Assembly: GCF_000017585.1 (NCBI RefSeq)
Contig: NC_009714.1
Coordinates: forward strand, 1,334,663 to 1,398,662
From: Campylobacter hominis ATCC BAA-381
GTDB taxonomy: Bacteria > Campylobacterota > Campylobacteria > Campylobacterales > Campylobacteraceae
Length of the DNA stretch: 64,000 nucleotides
Direction: 5' to 3'
Shown in pieces: positions 56,430 through 64,000 of the stretch. Both the position numbers and the translations under genes were made by a program. The notes beneath the pieces were generated by a model. That model did not search any database and had not been told where the DNA came from. It saw only the letters and a list, made by a program, of their open reading frames with translations. Within the stretch, counting starts at the first letter, position 1; every line of letters begins with the position of its first letter.

Positions 56430-58521
56430 GATTGAGCCCTGCTTGTGCATCAAGCAATTTTTTATAATATCCATTTTTGGCTACCAATTCATCGTGGCTT
56501 CCGCGTTCTTTAATTTCACCTTTATCTATTACTATTATTTCGTCACAATTTCTTATCGTAGAAAGTCTATGAGCGATGATGATGAATGTTCTATTTTCTT
56601 TTATTTTATTTAAATTTTCAGTTATTGCTTTTTCGCTTTCATAATCAAGCGCAGATGTCGCTTCGTCAAATATTAAAATTTTAGGGTTGGAAATAATCGC
56701 TCTTGCTATCGCGATTCTTTGCTTTTGCCCGCCTGAAAGAGAGCTTCCTCTTTCTCCTACTATCGTATCATATCCTGATGAAAGCTCTTTTATAAAATCG
56801 TGCGCTCCAGATATTTTGGCTACTTTTATGATCTCGTCCATAGAAGCGTCGGCTTTTGCATAAGATATATTTTCTCTTATTGTGCCGCTAAAAAGATAAT
56901 TTTCTTGTAAAACTACGCCTATATTTTGCCTTAAAATATATGGATTGAGATGTCTTATATCAATATCATCAATATAAATAGCACCGTCATTTTGTAAATA
57001 AAGCCTTTCGATTAGTTTTGTAATCGTGCTTTTGCCGCTTCCGCTTTTTCCTACTATGCCTACACTTTTATTTGCATCTATCTTAAAACTTAAATTTTTA
57101 AGAACCAAATTAGAACCAGGGTTGTATCTAAAGCTTACATTTTCAAATTTTATTTCACCTCTTACTTTATTTAAACTTATCGGTTTATTTGTTGTTTGTT
57201 CAGTCGGCGTATTTAATATATCGCCTAATTTATCCACACTTATAATCGCTTGTTGAAATTCATTCCAAAGACCTACAAGTCTCATTACAGGAGACGCAAA
57301 TTGCCCTGCAAACATTTGAAAAGCGATAAGTTGGCCTACGCTTAATTTTCCTTCTATTACAAGCCCTACACCAAAATATAAAATAGATAAAGTCATAAGC
57401 TTTGAAAGAGCGTTTGCAAATCCACTTGCGATATTGCTTAAATTCGAAAGATTAAAACTTGATTTTACATATTTTGCTAAATAATCTTCCCAGTTTCTTT
57501 GCATTCCACCCTCAATTGCAAGAGATTTTACGGTTTGCATTCCAGTGATTGACTCTATCAAATAAGAATTTGACCTTGCTCCCATCTCAAATTTGTCATT
57601 AAGTCTTGCTCTTAGCATCGGTGTAATAAAAAAATAAATCAAAGCAATTACACTTACAAAAGCTATTGCTATAAGTGTAAGTTTTACGCTGTAAAGTAGC
57701 ATCATAATGACAAAAACAAAGCTAAAAAGAAGATCAAGCAGCACGGTAACCGATTTGTTTGCAATAAAATCTCTTATGCTATCTAACTCTCTTACTCTTG
57801 CCGCTATGTTTCCTACTTTTCTGTTTTCAAAATATGTCATCGGAAGCAATAAAAGGTGCAAAAACAGTTCGCTTCCAAGCTGCGCATCAATTTTTGTCGT
57901 AGTGTGAGCAAATATATAATTTCTGGTAAGAGAGAGTAGCATTTCAAAAATAATAACTGCGAAAAATGCTACCGCGATAACATTTAAAGTGCTAATGCTA
58001 TGATGAGTTAAAACCTTATCAAGAACTACTTGTGTAAAAAGCGGCGTAACAAGCCCAAAAAGCTGCATTATAAAAGAGGCTAGTAAAACTTCAAAAATTA
58101 TAAATTTAAATTTCAGCATCTTTTTATAAAACCATGCAAAGCCGAATTTGACTTGAGAATTTAAAGCTTTATGAGCCAAAACTATTATTTTGGAATTTGA
58201 AATTTCATTCATCTCATCTTTGTTTATCTTTTTTAAGCTGCTCCCGCCATCATAAATCAAAAATGATCCGTCTTCTAAAATTTGGAAAATTACAAAATAT
58301 GTGTTTTGTTTGGATTGTGCTATAAAAGGAGGTTTATATTTTGAAATTTCAGATATATTTTTGATTTTTGCTTTAAATTCCAAATATTTTGCAATTCTTG
58401 TAAGCTCGTCAATGCTTGGTTCGTTTGTATTCAATGCAAATTTATTTATTATTTCTTTAGAATCAAACGGAATTCTATTTATTTGAGTAATAAGTGCAAG
58501 CGCCTGCAGAGCAGTTCGCAT
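56422..58521 (-). CDS. HlyB-family type I secretion ABC transporter
   Basis: 699 residues: a C39-like N-terminal domain (1-130) in which the peptidase Cys is missing, as in HlyB, six membrane helices, and an ABC ATPase with Walker A GKSGSGKST, signature LSGGQKQRIAIARA, Walker B ILIFDEATSALD and H-loop AHRLST. This fits export of RTX proteins with uncleaved C-terminal signals, not of GG-leader bacteriocins. It overlaps the HlyD gene. Gene order HlyB-HlyD-(PBP, membrane protein)-TolC, all leftward. Confidence 0.96.
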   Translation of the reverse strand: MRTALQALALITQINRIPFDSKEIINKFALNTNEPSIDELTRIAKYLEFKAKIKNISEISKYKPPFIAQSKQNTYFVIFQILEDGSFLIYDGGSSLKKINKDEMNEISNSKIIVLAHKALNSQVKFGFAWFYKKMLKFKFIIFEVLLASFIMQLFGLVTPLFTQVVLDKVLTHHSISTLNVIAVAFFAVIIFEMLLSLTRNYIFAHTTTKIDAQLGSELFLHLLLLPMTYFENRKVGNIAARVRELDSIRDFIANKSVTVLLDLLFSFVFVIMMLLYSVKLTLIAIAFVSVIALIYFFITPMLRARLNDKFEMGARSNSYLIESITGMQTVKSLAIEGGMQRNWEDYLAKYVKSSFNLSNLSNIASGFANALSKLMTLSILYFGVGLVIEGKLSVGQLIAFQMFAGQFASPVMRLVGLWNEFQQAIISVDKLGDILNTPTEQTTNKPISLNKVRGEIKFENVSFRYNPGSNLVLKNLSFKIDANKSVGIVGKSGSGKSTITKLIERLYLQNDGAIYIDDIDIRHLNPYILRQNIGVVLQENYLFSGTIRENISYAKADASMDEIIKVAKISGAHDFIKELSSGYDTIVGERGSSLSGGQKQRIAIARAIISNPKILIFDEATSALDYESEKAITENLNKIKENRTFIIIAHRLSTIRNCDEIIVIDKGEIKERGSHDELVAKNGYYKKLLDAQAGLNHV

Positions 58522-59271
58522 CGGTCTAACCTTTAAAATTAAATTTTATTTTTTTGATTATACGGCTTTATTTTTTAAATGTAGATTAAATAATATTAAT
58601 TTATGCTATTATTCACTGTTAAATTCAAATTTCAAACCAAATTCATAAATTTTTAGCAATTTTTTAAAAATTACATAAAGTCGCAATCTTGCTTATTTAA
58701 GTAAAATTGGAATTTCAATAAAAATTTTAAGATATAATCGGCAAAATTCTACTAGAAATTAAATTATTACAAAATGTAAATTTTATGAATTTTTAAATTT
58801 AAATTTATTTGTAATGTAGATTTAAATTTGAAAAATTTATGGCAAAATCAAATTTTATTTGATTTTGATTCAAAAATAGATTTTGTTATGATATTTTATT
58901 TACAAAAGGTAAAAAACACAATTTTATAAATTTATGGTTAGCGGATACAAAGAATTAAAAAGATATTTTAAATAAAAATAGACAAGAATTTAGACAAAGT
59001 GCAAAAGAAAATAACCACACTTTTTGAATTTAATAAACAAGATTTTCAATAACAAATTTTAATAAAAGGAGGAAAATTATAAGTTCAATCGCCAGTAGAA
59101 TAGCAAAAGTTAATTAAATTTTAAATATAGCGGACAAATTTTTAGGCGGCAAAAGTAAACAATATAAAAATACTTTTGATTTTGCATATAAAATATTGAT
59201 AAAATTTATCTTTAAAGATAAAATAAATTTTAAAAAGAATTACAAAAAAATTTTAACAATGCTTGTATTTT
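58522..59271. other. Gap with decayed coding traces
   Basis: No intact gene. Traces on the plus strand: ATG at about 58934 with MVSGYKELKRYFK then stop; a strong ribosome binding site (AAAAGGAGG, 59064-59072) followed by ATAAGT rather than a start codon, opening SSIASRIAKVN, a stop, then NIADKFLGGKSKQYKNT. These seem to be remains of one or two small genes of unknown kind. The rest is AT-rich, including the promoter region for the exporter operon. Confidence 0.4.
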
Positions 59272-60027
59272 TTAACTTTTTCTTGAATTTTTTTCCGTAA
59301 TTCCACTTATTCCGTTGCGGCGAGACAATTCATTTAATAAATTTTCAGGATGAATTCCATGATAAGCCAGCGCTACAACCATATGAAAAAGCAAATCGGC
59401 TCCTTCATAAATCACATCATATTCAGGCTCATTTTCGTGGTGTTCACCAAAAATTTCACGTTTCAAATCGCGATAATTTTTAGCTCTGCTTAGATCTTTG
59501 CACGCAAAAGCGAATTCACTTGCCTCTTCACAAATTTTTTTAAGATGAGTGTTTTCGCCTTTTTCATATAGCTTTGCGACATACGAATTTTTTGGATCCG
59601 CATTAAATTTTCTATCCAGGCAAATGTGATAAAGTTCGTCTAAAATTTCGTATTTCGGCTTTGAAATTTTTTCATTTTTTTCATGCGGAATTTCGCCGTC
59701 ATTCAAAGAAATTTCATTAAAAAAACAACTTTTATGCCCTGTATGGCACGCTGCACCTTTTTGTTCAACTTTTAAAAGCAAAGTATCATTATCGCAATCC
59801 AAAAAAGCAGAGCAAACTTTTTGTGTATTGCCGCTGCTTTCACCTTTTTTCCAAATGCGATTTTTTGAACGCGAAAAATAGTGGGCAAAACCTGTCGAAA
59901 ATGTCAAATTCAGTGCTTCTTCATTCATATAAGCCATCATTAAAACTTCACCGGTGGTGTTATCCTGAATGACAACCGGCAAAAGACCGACTTTTTGCCA
60001 ATCAATTTTTATTTTATTTTCGCTCAT
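59272..60027 (-). CDS. hisIE: Bifunctional phosphoribosyl-AMP cyclohydrolase / phosphoribosyl-ATP pyrophosphatase
   Basis: 251 residues. The N-terminal HisI domain (1-120) has VLMMAYMNEEAL, SRSKNRIWKKGESSGN and the metal-binding CDNDTLLLKVEQKGAACHTGHKSCF. The C-terminal HisE domain has KKICEEASEFAFAC and YEGADLLFHMVVAL, the helical MazG-like fold. The enzyme does steps 2 and 3 of histidine synthesis. The spacer between the domains is longer than in E. coli. It ends a leftward gene row with SPFH, ilvE and dctP. Confidence 0.96.
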   Translation of the reverse strand: MSENKIKIDWQKVGLLPVVIQDNTTGEVLMMAYMNEEALNLTFSTGFAHYFSRSKNRIWKKGESSGNTQKVCSAFLDCDNDTLLLKVEQKGAACHTGHKSCFFNEISLNDGEIPHEKNEKISKPKYEILDELYHICLDRKFNADPKNSYVAKLYEKGENTHLKKICEEASEFAFACKDLSRAKNYRDLKREIFGEHHENEPEYDVIYEGADLLFHMVVALAYHGIHPENLLNELSRRNGISGITEKNSRKS

Positions 60028-60056
60028 TTTTGCCCTTAAATTTTATCCATTTCACT

Positions 60057-61136
60057 TCATTCAGTTGCGGTAGAATTTATCGCGCTCTGTTTGGCTTTAT
60101 CTTTTGTATCAACCCAAATATTCGGCACTGCGCCACCTGGTGTTAAGAAAATTTTAGCATCCGAATTTTCTTTTAAAGCTTCATTAAATTTACCTTGAAT
60201 TTCTATTTGTTTTAGTGTCAAAAGATTTTTATCAAGACTTTTTGCAATCTCGGTATTCGCATAAGCTGCCGCATCGGCTTCTATTTTAACGGCGTCCGCT
60301 CTACCTTGAGCCTCTATTTTTACAGCTTTGGCGGTTCCTTGCGCAAGGGCTGCTTTTTTAAGAGCTTCCTGATTTGCCTTTTCAACTTCGTATTTTGTTC
60401 TTTCCGCTTCTTGCTTTGCGATTTGAACGCGCTCGATTTGCTCTTTTACTTTTGTAGGTAGAATAATCTCACGAAGTTGCACTGCAAGTAAATTTACAGG
60501 CGAATTCGGCAAAGCTTCAATTGTAGCTTGAATTCCGTCATTTATGGCTAAAGCTATTTCATTACGCTTAGTTGGAAGTTCTTCTGCCGTATATTTACCT
60601 GTGACATTTCGCACTACATCGCGCACAACCGGATCTACAATCTTATCTTCCCAATAAAATCCCCATTTTGCAATGGTATTTGAAGCTGTAGTTTCATTTA
60701 ATTTATATTGAACAGTCAAATCAATGCTTACAGGAAGCGCTCTTGCATCAAATACGGAAATTGAATTTTTTCGAATAATACCTGTTTCACCTTTTAAATT
60801 TCCGCCACCCATATCTTCATTGTTTGTATAATTTATAATTCTGACTCTCGTGTCAACTATAAAAATATCCTGTACAAACGGCACAAAAAAATGAAGTCCC
60901 GGTTGAAGAGGCGTAGGATCATAACTTCCTAAATTCGATTTGATTCCTACTTGACCGGATTGAATCGTAACAAACGGTCTTGCTAGAACCAAAACCGCAA
61001 CTATTACAATTAAAATATAAATCAGACCTGAAAATTTACTGAAATTAGGCAAATTAGGCATTTTAAAATTTGTTCCGCCACCGTTTCCGTTCATGTTTTG
61101 TTTTTTGTTAAAATAGTCGTTTAAATCTGCTGGCAT
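60057..61136 (-). CDS. SPFH/Band 7 (prohibitin-like) membrane protein
   Basis: 359 residues. A short Asn/Gly-rich cytoplasmic start, one membrane helix (about 37-57, IYILIVIVAVLVLARPF), then a prohibitin-type domain (VTIQSGQVGIKSNLGSYDP, GLHFFVPFVQDIFIVDTRV) and a long Ala/Glu-rich coiled coil (AKQEAERTKYEVEKANQEAL, AEGRADAVKIEADAAA-like). SPFH proteins form large oligomeric membrane rings; HflK/HflC regulate the FtsH protease. Role here not established. Eight bp from the ilvE stop. Confidence 0.92.
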   Translation of the reverse strand: MPADLNDYFNKKQNMNGNGGGTNFKMPNLPNFSKFSGLIYILIVIVAVLVLARPFVTIQSGQVGIKSNLGSYDPTPLQPGLHFFVPFVQDIFIVDTRVRIINYTNNEDMGGGNLKGETGIIRKNSISVFDARALPVSIDLTVQYKLNETTASNTIAKWGFYWEDKIVDPVVRDVVRNVTGKYTAEELPTKRNEIALAINDGIQATIEALPNSPVNLLAVQLREIILPTKVKEQIERVQIAKQEAERTKYEVEKANQEALKKAALAQGTAKAVKIEAQGRADAVKIEADAAAYANTEIAKSLDKNLLTLKQIEIQGKFNEALKENSDAKIFLTPGGAVPNIWVDTKDKAKQSAINSTATE

Positions 61137-61144
61137 ATTTTCCC

Positions 61145-62071
61145 TTATTTTACATATGTTAGATAGTGTTCAAATTTCGCATTTTTGCCCATTACGACGT
61201 CAAAATACGTTTTTTGCAATTTTTCGGCTACAGGTCCCATTTCACCTTTTCCGATAACGCGTCCGTCGATATTGCTTATCGGTGTAACTTCAGCGGCGGT
61301 TCCTGTGAAAAATGCTTCATCAGCGCTGTAAACTTCATCTCTTGTAATTCTTTGACGTTTTACTTCAAAACCTAAATCTTCAGCTATTTCAATAACTGTT
61401 TGTTGAGTTATACTTTCCAGACTTGTATCGTTTGGCGGAGTAATTATTGAGCCGTTTCGCACGATAAAAAAGCATTCGCCGCTGCCTTCAGCTATAAAGC
61501 CGTTTTGATCCATCAATAAAGCTTCATCATATCCTGCATTTACGGCTTCAAAATTTGCCATTTGAGAATTAAAATAATTTGCACTTGCTTTTGCCTTTGC
61601 CATCATTGAAAAAGGTGCAGGCTTCATCCAGGAGCTTATTTTTACCTTTATGCCTTTTCTAAGAGCGTCTTCACCCATATATGCGCCCCATTGCCACGCA
61701 GCGATTGCCACATCGACATTTGCGCCTTTGCTAGAAACACCCATTGTGCCGTATCCGAAAAATGCTAGAGGACGAATATAAACAGTTTGTGTAAAATTAT
61801 TTTCTCTTACAACCTCAATTTGAGCTTTTTCAAGCTCTTCTTGTGTATAAGGTATATTGATTAAGCAAGCGTGAGCCGAATTCATTAAACGTTTTGTGTG
61901 CTCTTTCAATCTGAAAATTGCAGGACCTTTGTCTGTCTGATAAGCCCTTACGCCTTCAAAAACAGCATTTCCATAATGTAAAGAATGAGATAGAACATGA
62001 ACTGTCGCATCTTTCCAAGCTACTAATTTTCCGTTAAACCAAATATACTTAGCTTCATTTATAGTTGCCAT
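61145..62071 (-). CDS. ilvE: Branched-chain amino acid aminotransferase
   Basis: 308 residues from the ATG at 62071 (MATINEAKYIWFNGKLVAWK), which has an AAGGAAA RBS. An upstream in-frame start at 62140 would add 23 residues without family support. Class IV aminotransferase motifs: HYGNAVFEGVRAY, YIRPLAFFGYG, ANYFNSQMANFEAVNAGYDE (PLP Lys region AKAKASANYF), GSGECFFIVRNG. It does the last step of Leu, Ile and Val synthesis with 2-oxoglutarate/glutamate. Confidence 0.96.
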   Translation of the reverse strand: MATINEAKYIWFNGKLVAWKDATVHVLSHSLHYGNAVFEGVRAYQTDKGPAIFRLKEHTKRLMNSAHACLINIPYTQEELEKAQIEVVRENNFTQTVYIRPLAFFGYGTMGVSSKGANVDVAIAAWQWGAYMGEDALRKGIKVKISSWMKPAPFSMMAKAKASANYFNSQMANFEAVNAGYDEALLMDQNGFIAEGSGECFFIVRNGSIITPPNDTSLESITQQTVIEIAEDLGFEVKRQRITRDEVYSADEAFFTGTAAEVTPISNIDGRVIGKGEMGPVAEKLQKTYFDVVMGKNAKFEHYLTYVK

Positions 62072-62170
62072 ATTGTTTTCCTTTTTTAAAATTTTATCTT
62101 GCAATTGTAGCAAAAAAATAATTAAAATTCGATTTGCCACATCAAGCGCAAATTTAAAATTTTGCGCACC

Positions 62171-63289
62171 TTATTTACTTAAATTTTGCTCTTTTACGGT
62201 TGAGTTCGTTTCCGAAATTTGCGGAAATTTAGGCATATTTTCGTTTTGATTGTTGATATAAGCGGTTTCGCTTATCTTATTCCACTCTCTACCGATTTTA
62301 AGAAAATTTCTTTGACTATCTAAGATTTCTTTAAATAAAGGATCTTTTGCAGCTTCTTCGTCCAAAATTTCATCAGTTGCTTTTTTTAGCGCTTCCATTA
62401 CATCGGGCGGAAAATTTTTGATTGTAACATCCGGAAACTCTTTTTTCATCTTTTGCCAAATTACGGAATTTTGATAAAAACCGCTATTTTGCATATTTTC
62501 TCCGGCTAATCTGGCAGCAGCCTCTAAAATCAGACGCAAATCTTCAGGAAGTTTGTCATAAACATTTTTATTTATCAAAAGTTGTGTATCACCTGTAGGC
62601 TCTTGCCAGCCGGTATAATAATACTTCGCAACTTTATGAAAACCAAGAGGCATATCATAAACCGGGCTTACCCACTCTACGGCGTCAATTGTACCCATTT
62701 CAAGCGCCATATAAAGCTCACCTGTAGGAATTGTGTTTATCGTAACGCCAAGTTTGCTCATCACTTCACCGCCAAATCCAGGAATTCTGAATTTAAGCCC
62801 TTGCAAATCGGCTAAAGAGTTAATCTCTTTTTTAAACCAACCGCCCATTTGCATTCCGGTTGTTCCCATAATAAACGTTTTAATGCCGTATTTATCAAAA
62901 AGTTTCTCATTCAACTCTTTTCCGCCGCCATAATAATACCAGGCGTGTTGTTCTGCAGTCGTCATTCCAAAAGGTACTGCTGTCCAAAACATCGTCTTAG
63001 GATCTTTTCCTTTATAATAATAAAGCGAAGTATAACCGAGTTCGTATTGACCGCTTTTAACAAAATCCAAAATTCCGAAACCGGCTTTGTGCTTGCTTGG
63101 CGTGTCAATGCGGATTTTAAGTCTGCCGTTGCTCATAGTTTCGGCATATTTCTTAAAATCATTCGCCGTTTTTCCAAGAACAGGCGTAGTATTTTCCCAC
63201 GTAGAAGCTAGTTTTAATGTGTAAGTGCGTTCGGCAAACGCAAAACTTGCGAACATAAAAACCGTAACAAAAACTAAAAACTTTTTCAT
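62171..63289 (-). CDS. TRAP transporter solute-binding protein, DctP family
   Basis: 372 residues with a signal peptide (MKKFLVFVTVFMFASFAFA). The DctP layout is present: LKLASTWENTTPVLGKTANDF, DFVKSGQYELGYTSLYYYKGK, GLKFRIPGFGGEVMSKLG and GTIDAVEWVSPVYD with the ligand-binding Arg. It catches an organic acid in the periplasm for a TRAP permease, which is not visible within the window. The C-terminal 30 residues (QNENMPKFPQISETNST) are an unusual hydrophilic tail. RBS AAGGAG. Confidence 0.95.
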   Translation of the reverse strand: MKKFLVFVTVFMFASFAFAERTYTLKLASTWENTTPVLGKTANDFKKYAETMSNGRLKIRIDTPSKHKAGFGILDFVKSGQYELGYTSLYYYKGKDPKTMFWTAVPFGMTTAEQHAWYYYGGGKELNEKLFDKYGIKTFIMGTTGMQMGGWFKKEINSLADLQGLKFRIPGFGGEVMSKLGVTINTIPTGELYMALEMGTIDAVEWVSPVYDMPLGFHKVAKYYYTGWQEPTGDTQLLINKNVYDKLPEDLRLILEAAARLAGENMQNSGFYQNSVIWQKMKKEFPDVTIKNFPPDVMEALKKATDEILDEEAAKDPLFKEILDSQRNFLKIGREWNKISETAYINNQNENMPKFPQISETNSTVKEQNLSK

Positions 63290-63605
63290 TTTTTCTCCTT
63301 ATAGTTTTTATTTATATGCAAAAATTGTTTTTCACAAATAATATATGCGTTTTTAAAATATTTATTTATATTAAATTAACGCGGTTTCAGCTTTTTTGGA
63401 AAAACATTTCATTTTACTTCATTTAAATTTTGAAATTTAGCGCAAAAGACAAAACAACGATACGTTTTTTAAAATTTTATACAATCTCAAAATTTAAATT
63501 TTGTAATTCTATACATTTTTTGCATAATTAAACCTTAAATTGTGACATCTTTGCAATGAAAATTTAAATCGCCATTACTGATTTGCTTTTTTAATATTAC
63601 CAAAT
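63290..63605. other. AT-rich intergenic region
   Basis: Upstream of dctP; should hold its promoter. No ORF or RNA gene recognised. Confidence 0.55.
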
Positions 63606-63885
63606 TATTTTTTTAAAAGGAGTTTTTATAAAAAATAAAAAGCAGTTTGTGTCAAACAAAAAGCAATATTGTTGAAATTTTAGCGATAGTTTTTGCTGAT
63701 TTAGGCAATTTTCTTTTCAGGAATCATTTTTTCGCCAGCTTTATTAATTACGATTATGGCGATATTTCAAGCCAAAAAAGACACAAAACAGACTTAATTG
63801 CAATTACTGTAAGCCGGGATTTTAGCAATTATCGGTTTTATTGTAACTTTGTTGGCTACATTATGTATGATTTATCTTATATAAT
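63606..63885 (+). pseudogene. Decayed small membrane protein gene
   Basis: A good ribosome binding site (AAAAGGAG, about 63616) is followed by broken frames. One frame reads IVEILAIVFADLGNF, then a one-base shift gives IFFSGIIFSPALLITIMAIF, QAKKDTKQT, a stop, LQLL, a stop, and AGILAIIGFIVTLLATLC. The two hydrophobic segments suggest a former protein with two or three membrane helices. Family not recognised. Confidence 0.5.
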
Positions 63886-63921
63886 AAATTTCAGAATTTG
63901 CAAATTCTGAAATTCGGAATT

Positions 63922-64000
63922 TTATTCTCCGACAGGAACGGGCGGATTTTGCGGATCAATTTTGATATTTTCGGTTTGCGAAACAGGTACATCTTTTGGA
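63922..64000 (-). CDS. C-terminal end of a gene cut by the window edge
   Basis: The minus frame is open from 64000 to a TAA at 63922 and encodes PKDVPVSQTENIKIDPQNP and a final PPVPVGE. The proline-rich tail is not diagnostic. The gene is upstream of dctP and on the same strand; a TRAP permease would fit the context, but nothing in the tail shows it. Confidence 0.55.
   Translation of the reverse strand, partial: PKDVPVSQTENIKIDPQNPPVPVGE

Noticed and set aside
63647-63910. 87-codon plus ORF as an intact gene
   Set aside because: Its better-looking hydrophobic sequence lies in another frame with stops; treated as part of a decayed gene instead.

Overview
The window is low-GC (about 30 %) DNA from a Campylobacterota bacterium. 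AcnB, fused HisIE, a CopP/CopA pair, YebC, a TRAP binding protein and many TTG starts fit Campylobacter; the secreted-protein content suggests a host-adapted species of the C. hominis/C. gracilis type, but the species cannot be fixed from sequence alone.

Layout. 30-9957 (minus): a giant trimeric autotransporter adhesin whose stalk is about 12.7 copies of a 444-bp repeat, split into two ORFs by one extra base at 5758. 10.3-17.8 kb: a decayed genomic island beside a tRNA cluster. From left to right it holds an Abi_2 abortive-infection remnant, a Fic protein, a terminase remnant, a small phage-type gene, a GHKL-ATPase / STAS-like / membrane-protein module (the ATPase gene is frameshifted in an A7 tract), an Excalibur protein, a RhuM gene with nonsense mutations and a broken tyrosine integrase abutting tRNA-Asn. 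17.86-18.27 kb: five tRNAs in transcription order Pro-His-Arg-Arg-Asn. 18.9-30.9 kb: mostly housekeeping genes (unknown membrane protein, DUF3298, acnB, ogt, copA/copP, yebC, cyclophilin, acpS, DUF805, TauE-like).

31-58.5 kb is the most unusual part: a type I secretion locus. On the plus strand lie three paralogous membrane proteins, then repeated cassettes of [101-bp intergenic element + two-TM membrane protein + class 3 lipase/RTX gene]. On the minus strand lie the matching exporter genes (HlyB-, HlyD- and TolC-like). Inside the exporter cluster sits a bifunctional penicillin-binding protein with no membrane anchor, overlapping a membrane protein gene. Of the three lipase genes, one is truncated, one has a 2-bp insertion in the codons of its catalytic serine motif, and the third, about 3,440 codons with its RTX half, carries a 1-bp frameshift between lipase and RTX parts. 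The membrane protein directly upstream of every lipase suggests an effector-immunity (or lipase-chaperone) pair, with silent cassettes left by recombination.

59.3-64 kb (minus): dctP-ilvE-SPFH-hisIE, a decayed small membrane-protein gene and the 3' end of one more gene.

Frameshift calls were read by eye from single sequences; each could be a real mutation, phase variation or a sequence error.
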